A stretch of DNA of 64,000 nt from Leucaena leucocephala (GCA_037074615.1 CM073537.1:15891989-15955988); one strand, 5' to 3'. Counted from the stretch's first letter, positions 12,383 to 23,933 are shown. Notes: generated by a model not told the origin, from the letters alone. Translations and numbers: made by a program.

Positions 12383-13099
12383 TTATGCTGTCGGAGAGGA
12401 TTTACCATTTAGAACAATCATCATTTGGACCGACCATCTGCATCTTTTTTCAATAATGGAGAAGATTCTGATACTACAGCAGATGTGGGAGGAGAACTCA
12501 TCATTTTGAAGCGATCTCTTTAATCGGTTGGTGCGTTTTATCCCCCTCTTATGGTTCTCCATCACAACCACAGAGGAAGATCCAACACGGAAGAGTTCAT
12601 ACCAAAACTTGAATCCTTTGTTCAATGCATCTGGTATTCTTACCTGTTGTTTGGTTCCAGTCCCATTTTGCTTCCCTGAATCTCCTGCATCCTGGATTTT
12701 CTCCACAATCTCCCCATCTTTGGTTTTGACTTCCAAAACAGCTTTGCCTACCACCACTTTCTGATTTGTGTCTACCATGGTCACTTTAGGTTGAGCTTGA
12801 GCATCAGCTTTGGCTTCCAGATTAGAAGTTGTAGTAGTAGTAAGCTTCAGTTGGCTTTGGAGACTCTTCACTGTTGTTCGATGTATTCTCTTTTGTGCAG
12901 ATTCCCTGGCCTTGTGCTTTTTACCTTGAAGGTGCTCGTTCAAAGCTTTCTCACTTGTGACACTAACATTACACAGTGCACAGGTCCGGTCAGCCTTTGG
13001 TTTTTTCTTCACAACAACTGGAGAATGCTCTGTATCATTGTCAACCTCTTGTGTTACAGCTTTCCGCTTTTCTTTATAAATATCTGGGTTTGGCTGAGC
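12383..13099 (-). CDS. U1-type (zf-met) zinc-finger protein, 5' incomplete, second finger decayed
   Basis: One open exon of 238 residues plus stop, read from an acceptor (TTATTACAG) just right of 13099. The first finger is intact: C40-x2-C43-x12-H56-x5-H62 in CALCNVSV...EHLQGKKHK, the U1-like C2H2 type that binds double-stranded or structured RNA in several families. Plant relatives usually carry a second such finger. Here the matching segment FKFWYELFRVG...MENHKRGIKR has Y167, F170 and R189 where ligands are expected, and keeps only H183. The upstream exon (about 13234-13380) ends in a good donor but contains no ATG. The only nearby in-frame ATG (13126) lies inside the predicted intron. The gene is therefore probably 5'-truncated or a pseudogene, unless that intron is retained. 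Confidence 0.7.
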   Translation of the reverse strand, partial: AQPNPDIYKEKRKAVTQEVDNDTEHSPVVVKKKPKADRTCALCNVSVTSEKALNEHLQGKKHKARESAQKRIHRTTVKSLQSQLKLTTTTTSNLEAKADAQAQPKVTMVDTNQKVVVGKAVLEVKTKDGEIVEKIQDAGDSGKQNGTGTKQQVRIPDALNKGFKFWYELFRVGSSSVVVMENHKRGIKRTNRLKRSLQNDEFSSHICCSIRIFSIIEKRCRWSVQMMIVLNGKSSPTA

Positions 13100-13380
13100 C
13101 TGTAATAAGATATCCAAACATAACATGCAAGGAACTTATGTGATATTATTAAATATATGAAATGTTCGAACATAAGTAATGTGCAAAGAAAGACTTAATC
13201 CGAAATAGAGCGACATAGAGAATAGAATCATACCAGTTAACCCTAGATTGAAAAGGCCAAAGCTACAGGAAGGACAAGTACCGGTGACAGCGAGAGCGAT
13301 GGAGAGAGCGTCAACTTTTGCACTAGACAGAGCAGCAGCAAGAATGGTAATTGATCGAAAAAAATTAGAGGGTAAGCCTG
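13100..13380 (-). other. intron and possible non-coding first exon of the zinc-finger gene
   Basis: On the minus strand a CT-rich leader (about 13380-13234) ends at a GTATGA donor near 13233, followed by an AT-rich intron to the acceptor at 13100-13102. No start codon occurs in the leader. It looks like a real 5' UTR exon, which makes the lack of a start codon more notable. Confidence 0.4.
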
Positions 13381-13658
13381 TCCGAAAATTATTATAAACA
13401 GGTATATTCTTGTCATTAAAAGTTTTAATCCTAACATTGAAAATACAATATTAAAGAGGATATAAGTTTATCTAATTCCGCCTATATAATATTTTTCAAT
13501 CTCAATCTCAAAACTTTCTCAATGTCACATACCAAACATCACAGTTTAGCACATTTTCTGCTGGTATGCCACTCCTAAGCCCCGTACCAAACGTAGCCTA
13601 AGGAGCGAGTCAAAATATAAGGAGTTATAAAGTCATTGATATAAGCATTAAACTTGAT

Positions 13659-13806
13659 TTTTTTTAGTTGCACACCCGATTTACTAGAGTTTTGTCCTAA
13701 CTATATGTAGATATGACTCGCGTCGTGTATCTGACTATGATAGGTGAGTCTCATAGCAAAAATTTTTTATATACGCTAAAATTTAAACTCAATATCTCGC
13801 TTAAGT
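13659..13806 (-). mobile_element. tRNA-derived SINE, copy 2 (5'-truncated, diverged)
   Basis: Same body as the copies at 5.8 and 15.5 kb but with many substitutions, and it lacks the tRNA-like A-box end. It is bounded by an imperfect duplication, ATTAAACTTGAT (13647-13658) and ATTAAACTAAAT (13807-13818). Loss of the promoter end fits 5' truncation during target-primed insertion. It is the oldest of the three copies by divergence. Confidence 0.7.
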
Positions 13807-13849
13807 ATTAAACTAAATATCTCTCTCGTAAGTTGCCCGATTAGAGAAA

Positions 13850-15440
13850 AATAGGGGCCCAATGTAGTTCAACCCTATTACAAGCCAGTTGGTTTACAAT
13901 GGTAATCATCGTTGCATTGCCAAAGAAAATAGATGTTTAAAAAAGTCATATTTACACTTTTTGATCGTATCTTTCTATTCATTGTTGTCATTACCGCTGC
14001 CACCTCTGTCGTTGACCCTAATAAATCTCGAAAGTAAAGTTTTTCTTTTTTTTAATTGATAGACATTATAAACTTTTATTTGTTATTTTTGTTTGATTAA
14101 ATATAAAAAATAATTTTTTGCTCAATTTTCCTAACGCACTAAACATATTAATAGCGTCAAATATTACATTGCATTGCATTGTATTGTCATCTCTAAAACT
14201 ATGTGAAATCTATTTAGTAACAATTAGTTAAAAGTATATTTATAAAAATCATAAAATTAGTAATTTTTTTTTAAAAAAGTATTGACTCATATTTATATAC
14301 ATAAAATTATCTAAAACTAATGAAAATTGTTTTTTTAGTATATTTATGATTATTATGAATCATCATTATAGTTAGAAATATTATATAATTAGTTAATAAG
14401 ATTATTGATTAATTACTATCATGGGTTTAAAATCTTTGAAAGGTCAAAATAGTTTATAAGTACTATAAATAATTATTATGGTTAGAAATGTGAAATATCA
14501 TAGAATCAGTTAATAGGATTATTGATTAATTACTATTAGGGGACTCAAAATTTTTCAAATATCAAAATAAAATTTAATTGAGATTATTGATTACGATTTG
14601 TAGACATAAGAATTAAAAATATTGAAACGGATCGACTAAGACCCATTTTTAATTGAACTGAGTATTACACGATTTTAAGAGTATAGTTGATAATTGATTT
14701 TTATTTAATATTTTATAAAAATATTATTAGAATACTAAATTATTAGAAAAACAAATATATATTACTCCCTCTAGTCATAAATATAAGAGCTAAATAGAAA
14801 ATCTATTTTATTCTTAAATATAAGACCCCAATCCAATTTTTTCTTAAAATATCCTTATATGATTGCACAGATTAAAAAGCTTCTATCCAAAAGAAGTTCT
14901 AATGCATATGATAGAAGATATTATTTTAAAAAAATTAATACATAATTATTATAAACAACTAATTTAATTATTTTTTTTAATAATTAAATTAGTTAAATAG
15001 ATATTATATTACAATGACATTGAAAGATAATATTAAAATTTGAATTAAACTAAACAATCAAAGTTTACGCATAGAAAAAAAAAAAAAAATCACTTTATAA
15101 ACTATTGAACTTGAGCAGTTCAAATTTCAGAGTAAAAAAACAGTTCAAAATTAGTCAACCGAATGGTTTCTATTTTCTCCTATAGTGAAAAATGAAGTGA
15201 AAGGAATGTCCTATGAAGTGAAACCTCGATATAAAATTCATAGGAACTTGCTTTTGTTGTTATTTGACTTGGCATATCAGTGGTTTGTCCAAATCATTAT
15301 CCCACATACTAATTAACTTAAGAATTAAATTAAATTATTCAAATATTATTATGATAATCAGCATTGTAAGCGTTATATGGAATAATATATTTTTTAAAAA
15401 TTGTGTATTAATAAATATTCTGAAAACAAAAATAGTTCGG
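13850..15440. other. AT-rich intergenic with local duplications
   Basis: No gene. Two related segments around 14364-14470 and 14476-14580 share TTAATAGGATTATTGATTAA-like wording at an offset of about 113 bp, a decayed tandem duplication. TACTCCCTCTAGTCATAAAT at 14764 is a Stowaway-like left end, but I could not find its partner. A poly-A run lies at 15076-15089. Confidence 0.45.
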
Positions 15441-15455
15441 GAACACTTTCCTAAT

Positions 15456-15638
15456 TTTTTTGTTGCCTACCCGATTTATCAGAATTTTACACTGACTATA
15501 TTCGGATCCGACCTGCGTCGCGCACCTGGCTATGGTGGGTGAGTCTCCCAACGGGGATTTTTTGAATACGCTAAGGTTCGAACTCGAGATATCGCTTAAA
15601 TGATATCTAACTATTTACCACTCAGACCAACCCTATAT
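15456..15638 (-). mobile_element. tRNA-derived SINE, copy 3
   Basis: The poly-A tail appears as a T run at the left. The minus-strand head at the right carries an A-box-like TGGTCTGAGTGGTAAA and a B-box-like GAGTTCGAACC about 25 bp further on. Target-site duplications are CACTTTCCTAAT (15444-15455) and CACTTTACTAAT (15639-15650), 11 of 12 matching. This copy shows the pol III promoter best. Confidence 0.88.
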
Positions 15639-15796
15639 CACTTTACTAATGTATTATGTACTTGGAGACAAATGTTGTGGGGACCTGATTGAGTCCAAAT
15701 TACATACTTTCGTCGACCCAAAACAAATCAGCCCAAAACTCGGATTTTTATTCAATTATTATTATAGTATTATATATATATATATTTTTACAAGAG

Positions 15797-16536
15797 AGAG
15801 CGAATATGCCCTAAATCAACAAAAAAATAATCACAGTAGAGATCAAATTCCAAACACTCCTTGCGCATAATGTCCCTCAAATGGACAGGACATGAATATA
15901 ATACTTCTGTAGATCTTAAGCCATCCTTTGCCAATGTATCAGCTAGCTGATTTTGATCTCTAGATATATGTTGAATTTTTAGATCTCAAGATAGATTCAA
16001 CATTTTCTGTATCTGTGTGACTAATAAGCTGCATCTATAGTCCGTCGAATAGTTTAACATATCTACAACGTTCTTTGCATCTGATTCTAATATTATCTTC
16101 TTGAATTTAAGCTCCCAGGCCAATTTCAAACCCTTAAAAAACCCCATTGTTCAGCTTCAATAGCAGTACATGATCCCAGAATAGTCGTGAATCCCACAAC
16201 CCAGCTTCCAGAATAATCTCGAATAATACCACCACAACCTGCTGTATTATGAGTTGACGTAAGTGCTCCGTCTACATTTAATTTCACCCATCCTGATTGG
16301 GGGGGTTGCCAAATGGGGGAAACTGATGCATCAAATCTATTAGACACAAAATCATTCTGTAGCTGCACAAATCTTTTCCATGTTTGTGTAATGATCGAGT
16401 GTGGATCTACTGGTTTAGTAAAATCATTATCAAATAAAGCTTTATTCCTCCACTTCCATAAATTCCAAATTACCACCCCCCAAATTAGACTCCAATTATT
16501 CTCTCCATGAGCTCCCAACTGCCTTTTGAGATTCAT
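15797..16536 (-). pseudogene. LINE C-terminal RNase H domain, frameshifted
   Basis: Reads WVKLNVDGALTSTHNTAGCG (first catalytic Asp in NVDGA) and AIEAEQWGFL (Glu). A frame change near 16130 then leads to LESDAKNVVDML and, past a stop, HISRDQNQLADTLAKDG, the last RNase H motif. The ORF ends near 15797. Confidence 0.8.
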
Positions 16537-16575
16537 AGCAAACCAATCCCATAAGGATTCCCTAAAGAAGGAAGA

Positions 16576-17355
16576 CTAATTTCGAGGGTGAATTAATTTG
16601 TACCAAAGGTCTCTAGCATAACAGCAATCACGGAGTATATGTAAGACATCTTCTGTGCCATCCTTACAATACTGGCATGTTGCATCAATTGAGGACCATC
16701 TACTTCTCCAAGTATAGGTAGCTAAACGATTGTTGAAGGCTATCCACATAAAGACACGAATACGTTCAGCCCCTTTCCACTTCCATATATCTTTATAGAC
16801 AAGACTATAGTCCTGCATAGAGTTCTTTTCATGCAAATAGTAAGCACTTTTAATAGTAAAAATACTCTCATTCGTAGCATTCCAAACCATCAAATTATTA
16901 CCCGCCTCTGACATCGATGGTATCATACTAATTAACCTTTGAAATACGCTTCTTGGGATAATAGTAGCCAATCTCTGATAATCCCAAGTCCCATCTGAAA
17001 CCCAATCCATAACTTTACTACCTTCTTCCTCTGTATTAAGTGATCGAAGACATAAATCCTTCAAGCATTTATCTGGAAACAACCACTTGTCCGTGAAAAA
17101 ATTTACTAGTTGTCCATTTCTAATATGTCACCTTGTACCCATCTCAACAATATCTTGTTGTTTTGATATGAATTTCCATAGCGCAGAATCTCCTTTTCTT
17201 GCTTCAAGTAGATTATCTTCATTCCTTAGCATATATCTATAAAACAACACATCAGCCCATAGACCCTTCTCTCCATTTACTAGATTCCAAGCTATTTTGG
17301 ATCCACAAGCCCTGTTAAAAGACGATAATTTCTTGAATCCAAGACCCCCATGCAA
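16576..17355 (-). pseudogene. LINE linker and zf-RVT domain, frameshifted
   Basis: Two open segments (17355-17128 and 17082-16576) in different frames cover the region after the thumb. They include HGGLGFKKLSSFNRA, KSAYYLHEKNS and a zinc-binding CQYCKDGTEDVLHILRDC cluster, the zf-RVT domain of plant LINEs. Stops separate the segments. Confidence 0.8.
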
Positions 17356-17376
17356 TTTAGGTTTTACAATCTGCTC

Positions 17377-19175
17377 TTATCCAATAGGATGAAATCCATA
17401 TGAGCTTTGACTATGGCCCCATATAAAGTTCCGTTGCAATATCTTCACTTCCTGACACACTGACATAGGAATTTTGGCCACTTGCATAGGATAAACAGGT
17501 ATAGAGCTCAAGACAGATTTAGCCAAAATTATCCTACCAGCCACTGAAAGAGTGCTCTCTTTCCAAGTACTAAGTTTAGTTTTGACTCTATCAATTATGT
17601 ATTGGAAAGTATCTCTAGGTTTCCTCCCTCTGATGATTGGAAAACCTAGATAACTCCCAATTTTAGCAGAAATAACCATTCCTATAATATCCTTAATCTT
17701 GTTTCTAATGCTGCCCTTTACCTTAGGAGAGAAGAATACTGATGATTTTGTCTTATTTATTTTTGCACCTGAAGCTTTACAGAAAATATCCAAACAACTA
17801 ATCATAGTTTGTGACTGCTTTTCAGATGCCACTCCGAAGAGAAGAAGGTCGTCTGCAAACATCAAATGAGAGATGGAAGGCCCTCCCTTAGACACCACAA
17901 TTGGTTTCCATTGATTTGAATTTACCGCGTTTGTAATAATATGTGATAACCTATCTATACACAGTATAAACAAAAGAGGTGAAATAGGATCTCCTTGTCG
18001 GAGATCTCTTTTAGGAAAGAAAAACTCAGTTTAGGAACCATTCCATTAGGGGTGTTCATGGGCAGGGTTGGGCAGGGCGACCCCCCTGCCCGGTGCCCTG
18101 CCCAGAAAAAGTATGGGCTGCATTTTGCAGCCCGATGCCCGGCCCTGCCCGATAAAAGCCCTAACCATTTTGGGCTGGGCATAGGCGAGCTGGGCGTGGG
18201 CGGGCTGGGCATGCCCAAGTTGTGATGCCATGCTCATGTTGTGAAAAAAATCTGCAATTATAAACTTCTAAAATAATATCATATTCATATGTCTTCAAGA
18301 GTTAAATAATATCTATAATCCACTAAAAATAAGGTAACAAAAAGATAATAATTAAAGTCTTGAAATTCATTGCATATAAAAAAATCTTGAAGTCTAAGTA
18401 GTTTATAATTACAACTTTACATCAATTTCTCAAATGTTGACAAGGATGAAGTATCTAAAAAAATAAAATAAATAATTATAATTTGTAATGTAATCATATT
18501 ATGATTAATAAAGTTAAAAAAATTAATATAGTTATAAATATTAAAAGATGCAACTTACGTACTTAACTACTTATATTTCTAAAATGACCCTTTAGTCACC
18601 AGTAACTATCATATTCTCCTTTCTAAGTGTAGCATCTACGGAGAAAATAAAAAAAATAAAAAAATGGGTGCTCATGGGCAGGGCAGGGCAGGGCAACCCC
18701 CCTGCCCGGTGCCCAGCCCGAAAAAAGCATGGGCTGCATTTTGCAGCCCGATGTCCAGCCCTGCCCTATATTTATTAGGCTGGGCAGGGCTATTTTTTCG
18801 CGGGCTCGGGTGGGCATACCGGGCCGCGGGCTTTATGAACACCCCTACATTCCATAATACATTATATGAAATAGAAGTAATACAACTCATAATAATATTT
18901 ATCAAAGAATGATCCAAACCGACATCAATAAGAACCTGATGCATAAAATTCTATCTAATACGATCATATGCCTTCTGTAAATCAATCTTCAAAGCCAATA
19001 GTCCATTTTTCCCTTTAGTTTTTTTCATTATGTGCATAATTTTTTGACCAATAATAATATTATTTTGAATATATCTACCTTTAATAAAGCTTGATTGATA
19101 AAGAAAAATAATTTTATCCATAACCAATCTCAATCTTCTAACAATCATCTTAGTAATTATATTAAAATGACGGGG
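17377..19175 (-). pseudogene. LINE reverse transcriptase, broken
   Basis: The part before the hAT insertion (19175-18856) reads FLYQSSFIKGR and LKIDLQKAYDRIR, which are RT motifs. After the insertion (18038-17377) come LRQGDPISPLLF, the catalytic FADDLLLF, and the GYLGFP-like SYLGFPIIRGR. At least one in-frame stop (TAA near 18030) and a frame change around the insertion are visible. The domain is recognisable end to end but not translatable. Confidence 0.85.
18047..18847. mobile_element. non-autonomous hAT element, copy 1
   Basis: Terminal inverted repeats TAGGGGTGTTCAT (18047-18059) and its exact complement (18835-18847), flanked by a perfect 8-bp target-site duplication CATTCCAT (18039-18046, 18848-18855). 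Both features are diagnostic of hAT transposons. Both ends are GC-rich arrays of GGGCAGGGC/GCCCGGC words around an AT-rich core without a transposase. The perfect hairpin GGGCTGCATTTTGCAGCCC occurs at 18115-18133 and again at 18731-18749. The first 90 bp or so of the left array is repeated in direct orientation at 18664-18755, so the element may be a composite. Confidence 0.93.
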
Positions 19176-19324
19176 AGAAATCTCCTCGTCTCCGTAAAGG
19201 GTGGGGTCCAATCGGCAAAAGCTGAAATGGCGAAGAGCAATTGGGGAAGGATGAAGCAGATCGACTCTTGTTTCCTACCTCATAAATAGGGATCCAAGTT
19301 CAGTCCTTCCTCTGACTTTCCAAT

Positions 19325-19875
19325 ATGCCGAGTCGCTGTGAAATCTGCTGCGAACTACTCATCGCCATCTTGCTCCCTCCCCTTGGGGTTTGCTTCCGCC
19401 ATGGCTGCTGCAGCGTACGTCTCTTTCTCCTCCTCTCTCTCTTTCTTTCTCAGCCTTTCGTTTCTTGATATTTATTCGCTGGGATTCTCCATTTTTGTAT
19501 GGTTATGGGCTTATCGTACGAATGTTCTTTCACTCGTTGGTCTCAAATTGAAAGGGTTTCCTTTTCTTGTCTCTGCATCTACGCTCAATTTGCGTATTAT
19601 GCGACTGGTTATTTCTATCTATTAGACGGAATTGAACCGTGGCTTTATATGGATAATATGATTGCACAGTTGAAATTGTACCGTTCCTTTTGTTGATTGA
19701 AATTTCTGACGAATCAGAGACTATAATTACGTTGTTTCAGGTTGAATTCATCATCTGCTTGATCCTGACCATACTAGGCTATGTTCCAGGAATAATTTAT
19801 GCCCTCTATGCCATTGTTTTTGTTGATCGTGACCAGTACTTTGACGAATATAGGCGTCCTCTGTATTCTGCATAG
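19325..19875 (+). CDS. RCI2/PMP3-type small hydrophobic membrane protein, long C-terminal form
   Basis: Two exons, 19325-19414 and 19741-19875, encode 74 residues. RCI2/LTI6/PMP3 (UPF0057) proteins are two-helix plasma-membrane proteins linked to cold, salt and membrane-potential responses. The family signature is clear: LLIAILLPPLGVCFRHGC for helix 1, then EFIICLILTILGYVPGIIYA for helix 2. The tail VDRDQYFDEYRRPLYSA marks the subgroup with an extended charged C-terminus. The intron lies at the usual place between the helices. The start at 19325 gives the expected short N-terminus MPSRCEICCE, which is rich in cysteine. A TATA-like ATAAATA lies at 19282-19288. A truncated LINE ends about 150 bp upstream, so the proximal promoter is short. 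Confidence 0.95.
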
Positions 19876-22467
19876 CATCTCTGCTGCTTGTCTGTTGCTT
19901 TCATCTCTATTGTCTACACTGTAATGTTATGTAACAATCTCTTAAGGACAACTGAACAAGACGGACATCCGTTCTATATTTTCGTTGAGACCCAAATCAG
20001 TCAATGTATGTTTAACTTTCAAGTATGATAAATGTGATTTATATGATATCTCTGATGCTGGGAGGTTTATCTCAAAGTATATAATTTATAAGTACAGTTT
20101 TCTCCTTAAATGATATTGATTGTGTTGTCGTAATAGACCTGGGAAGCTGGTTAATAACTGAAATGTATTTATATGCCTTGCTCAAATAGGCAGTTCATAT
20201 AATGACTTGTTATATTTTTGTGCTTCAACAGTTCTTTAGTTATCAGGGTTCCATTATATTGGTCTATGTCTGTCATTGATTTATGTACCTGTTGGTGTTG
20301 CACTGGCTATACTGAGAGTATTAATTTGTCTAGAATTGTCACTTTTAGGAAGTGGTACTGAGAATTTTTTTTGTAGACAAAATATCCTTTAAAGATAGTG
20401 ATCCTGCTTCAAGCTAATAATTTTTCCCTCTATATCTAGCCGGTTTAATTCTGTGATGTAGCCTTTCTTTGTGACCAATGATTACCTTACTTTGTCTCTT
20501 AGCTGTTTTATAGCACTTAACATTATGATATCATATTTTTATGATTGTGGAGAGTATTGATGGTAGGTAGTTGAACTTAATGACCATTAATCAAGGTTTG
20601 AAAATCAAATTTTTTTGTCCTTATTCTGATAAATGAGACGGGAAGAAAATTGAGTAGATCATTTAAAAGGTAAAAATCAAGGGGTTCATTCAAATGGTAA
20701 AGATCCAGAAATATGCAATGAATTGTTTACTACTAAAATTTTGGAGGTTCTGTTTTTGTATTTTAATTAGCTTCCTTCTATTTTTAAACTTCCTGGAACT
20801 GTATGTGTGTTGTGGTGTTGAGTACAGTCATTTAAGTCGTTAGGTTATCTTAGGTGAACAGTGAGATTAAGCATACGTTAGTTGTTGCATCTACCTTTTG
20901 CACTGCTGTATCTTAAATCAACAACGTAAAATAAAAGAAAATTTCTATGGTACTGTCATGAACAGTGTATATTTGCTTATGCACAGAACATTTCTCGAAG
21001 AATAGTCAAAATGGTTCAACCTAGGTTGACTGGTTGTTTTTTGAACAAGTAATGTAATTCGTTGCTAAACAAACAGGAGATGACTGGTTGTTTTGAATTC
21101 TAGTTTAAGTCTTTATGGAGACTTTTTATTTAACTTTGATTCCTTGGCTTCCAATGGTTGAATCTTTCCAAGTCTATAATTCTTATAGTTGAACCTCAAA
21201 ATTTGGAGGATGAGCACTAAATTAGACGCTTTTTGTATTTTTCATTGTTGACGTGGTCATTCTTATTTGCTGTGGTGAACAACAAAGAGAAAATTGCATT
21301 TAAGTCTCAAGGAATATAATTGTGAAAAAGTCTTGAGAAATTATCAAATGACTATGAAGTCTCATGAGATCTGAGATTAATTTTTTTTAATTGTGAAATT
21401 ACGGAACTATCCTTGGCAAAAAAATGCTTTAGTTGTTATTTTTTTTTCACCCAGTTGTTATTCCTTCCTCCGGGAGTTGCTATTTCTATTGCTTGAATTA
21501 TTATTTTTTTTTCTTGATTGAGTTGTTATTTTTCCCCGTGAAGTTGTTATTTCTATTGCTTGAATTGTTTTTTTCTAAGGATAGTTCTGTCAATTCATAA
21601 TTTAAAAAAATTAATCTTGTGAAACTTTATTGTTGTTTGATGATTTTCTGAGATTTTTTTATAATTAATTTTTTTTACATAGAACTTAAATATATATATT
21701 TTTTAAAATAGTTGTGCGCTACTTTTAGTGCTTCTCCATTTAAATAAAACTTAGCTATTTTATTATAAATAGCTTAGTAAATCTAGGTCTTTTTTCTTCA
21801 AGTGTCTCAAGCAATGACTAAGATTAGACGTTAGAATCAATTATTGATATTACACTTTATAACTAAATGATATCATTTTATTTAAATAGAGAAATAATGG
21901 AGGGAGCATGTAATGGAGATGTTCTATAGCAAGAAAAAACACCAACTGGTGAAACTTATTTTTAAGATATGATTCTCATTCTCATCAGTTCTACTTTTGT
22001 GATTTGTGTGTCCCTCATGCTCCTTTTATTTGATGTTTCAAACTTTTTGCTTTGTTTCATTTTGTTATTTCCCCCCTTTTTTCATTTATTAATTTGATTT
22101 CTCTCGTTCTTTCTCTTAAATGAGGAGTAAAATGTGGGTATTTTAGTTAACGTACAGTAGCATTTTATGTGATTTCAGATTTCTTAATCCATGACTTTAT
22201 ATGTAATGCACTGTAATTCTAAAAACTCTCAGAGATTAGACAAGCTAAATATTCAAGTGTCGCTCAATTTAAATAATTTTCCTTCAATTTTATTTGGAAT
22301 TTAATATTTTCTAACCATCAAAATCTCCCATAAAACCTTGACCAACATGCCTTTTCCAATCTGGTGTTCTCTCGTGTTTAAAATGAAGGAATAATCTGTT
22401 TTATTTGGATTAATCATATTAGGAGTCATATTGGACAAGTACAGTATACAATTTAAACCGTCAAAAA
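19876..22467. other. intergenic, 3' flank of RCI2-type gene
   Basis: Long AT-rich stretch with no exon-like ORF. A local imperfect repeat built on TATTTCTATTGCTTGAATT occurs twice around 21480-21510 and 21550-21570. The TAAATAGAG.AATAATGGAGGGAG wording near 21885 recurs near 55115, suggesting an unrecognised dispersed repeat. Confidence 0.4.
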
Positions 22468-23178
22468 TAGGGGTATGCATTGGCTGGACACTGGGCAGGG
22501 CATAGGCGATATTTTGTAGTTCGATGGCCGACTCTGCTTGGTAAAACCCTAACTATTTTGAGTTGAATATGGGTAGATTGGACATACCCAAATCGTGATG
22601 TCCTATTCATATTGTGGAAAAAAATCTGCAATCATAAACTTATAAGATAATACTATATTTATGTCTTCAAAAGTTAAATAATATTCATAATTTATTAAGA
22701 ATAAGGTAGCAAAAAGATAATAATTAAAGTCTTGAAGTATATTATATATATAAAAAAATTTGAAATCTATAGTGGGGTCGGATATCTGTAGCAATATTGT
22801 AACACTAATAATTGAATGCTTGGTAAGTAAAGCATGGAAGGAACTTCGGTATTTATGTAAATATAAGAGTTATATTCAAGATTTTGAAAATGAGCAAGGA
22901 GAGTTGTCAGCTAAAGTGAAAAGTGTAGAGTTATAAATAGAAAAGTGTCAGTTAAGAAAAGAAATAAGATTCTAAGAAAAAAATTAAAAAAATAATATAT
23001 ATAGGGGCAGATCAAATGGCAGGCTTCATACTTAGTCCGGTGCCCTACACTGCCTGACATTTGGCCCGACCCGGCCTGGCCTAAATATATTTTGGATAAC
23101 TTTTTTGGGATCAGGCTGAGCAATTTTTTTCCGGATTCGAGGAGGCGGACCGGGCACACGATCACAATGCACACCCTA
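22468..23178. mobile_element. non-autonomous hAT element, copy 2 (older)
   Basis: Same family as 18047-18847: the internal segment after the left array (AAAAAAATCTGCAAT, then GATAATAATTAAAGTCTTGA) matches copy 1 closely. Ends are TAGGGGTATGCATTG and CAATGCACACCCTA. Possible 8-bp flanks GTCAAAAA and GTCAGAAG match at only part of the positions. The GC arrays and the hairpin are strongly decayed. Confidence 0.75.
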
Positions 23179-23526
23179 AGTCAGAAGTCAAAACCCATAT
23201 TACATTTAAATATTTAAATATTGTAACCCACCAAGTGCTAAGTGCTTTTAAATATTGCACTATTTAAAATTAAAATTAAAATAACGAAATGTAAAAATAA
23301 AAATAAAATCCGCAGGTAACAAATATATCATCATCATACTCTCACTTTGGAGGAATATAGAAAGTATTATTGAGTTATTACAAGAAGATAATTAATGAAA
23401 AACTAGAAAGAATTCCGCGTATCAAATTATGCAGGAAGAATTGTGTGCATGTTTGGAATTGAAGAAGTGATATATATAGTTATATACAGTTACGGGGACG
23501 AATCAAACGACAAAGGAAGAGCATGG

Positions 23527-23793
23527 TTAATGGTTGTCGTTTGGAGGAGGGTCATGAACAAGGACGTATCGAACTTTGAAACGCTCAAGCTGGCGAGCAA
23601 GGGAGGTGAAGGGATTGGAACAACGACCTCGAACCCTGAATGAATGAATCTTTTTGAATGTAAAGACCCTTTTCCAGCGGACACCTTCCTCCTTCTCTCC
23701 GTCAAAGTAAGGAATGCCGAAGCCCTCTTTGCCGTAAGAAGAACAAGTTGAAGCTTCTTCTTGTTGAAGACGATGATGATCAAGCACTTCCAT
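23527..23793 (-). CDS. small basic protein of unknown function, paralog A
   Basis: Single-exon ORF of 88 residues starting at MEVLDHHRLQQEEAST. It is clearly paralogous to the ORF at 28156-28443: both share MEVL, KEGF.IPYF, KRVF.FKKIHS, RGR, SLAR.L.RFKVR.V and the end PPPND.H. Conservation of the protein while linkers vary in length argues for a real gene. A TATA box (minus-strand CTATATATAAAC, 23934-23945) lies about 140 bp before the ATG, and the leader is homologous to that of paralog B. There is no signal peptide or membrane segment; the protein is basic and soluble-looking. I do not recognise the family and assign no function. Confidence 0.75.
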   Translation of the reverse strand: MEVLDHHRLQQEEASTCSSYGKEGFGIPYFDGEKEEGVRWKRVFTFKKIHSFRVRGRCSNPFTSLARQLERFKVRYVLVHDPPPNDNH

Positions 23794-23933
23794 GATGAAT
23801 GCTTTGATTATATTCTGTGTAATTAGGGTTTAATTTTCTGAGATGAATGATCAGTTGCAAGTTTGTGTTGTTGGGGATTGGTGATATTGCTGAAGAGGCT
23901 TGTTGTGTTTGTGGATATTATCATGGCGTCGCT

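Larger units (their letters stand above)
15775..19175 (-). mobile_element. 5'-truncated LINE (non-LTR retrotransposon), interrupted by a hAT element
   Basis: Read on the minus strand from about 19175 to 15775: reverse transcriptase, zf-RVT zinc-binding domain and a C-terminal RNase H, the order seen in plant L1-type LINEs. The endonuclease and first ORF are absent, so the copy is 5'-truncated within or just before the RT domain. Several in-frame stops and frameshifts show it is dead. An 801-bp hAT element (18047-18847) with an 8-bp duplication splits the RT. The 3' end lies near a T/TA-rich tract at 15760-15800. I could not define a target-site duplication. Confidence 0.85.

Noticed and set aside
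15595..15638. tRNA-like A and B boxes as a tRNA gene
   Set aside because: They belong to a SINE head: no cloverleaf, poly-A tail present, and target duplications flank the unit.
18046..18944. Proline/glycine-rich ORFs at the ends of the hAT element
   Set aside because: They are translations of GGGCAGGGC arrays in several frames, not genes.
23820..23925. Short ORFs upstream of the start codon in the leaders of the paired small genes (also near 28450-28570)
   Set aside because: The ATGs lie only about 12 bp after the TATA box, so they would be upstream of the transcription start.
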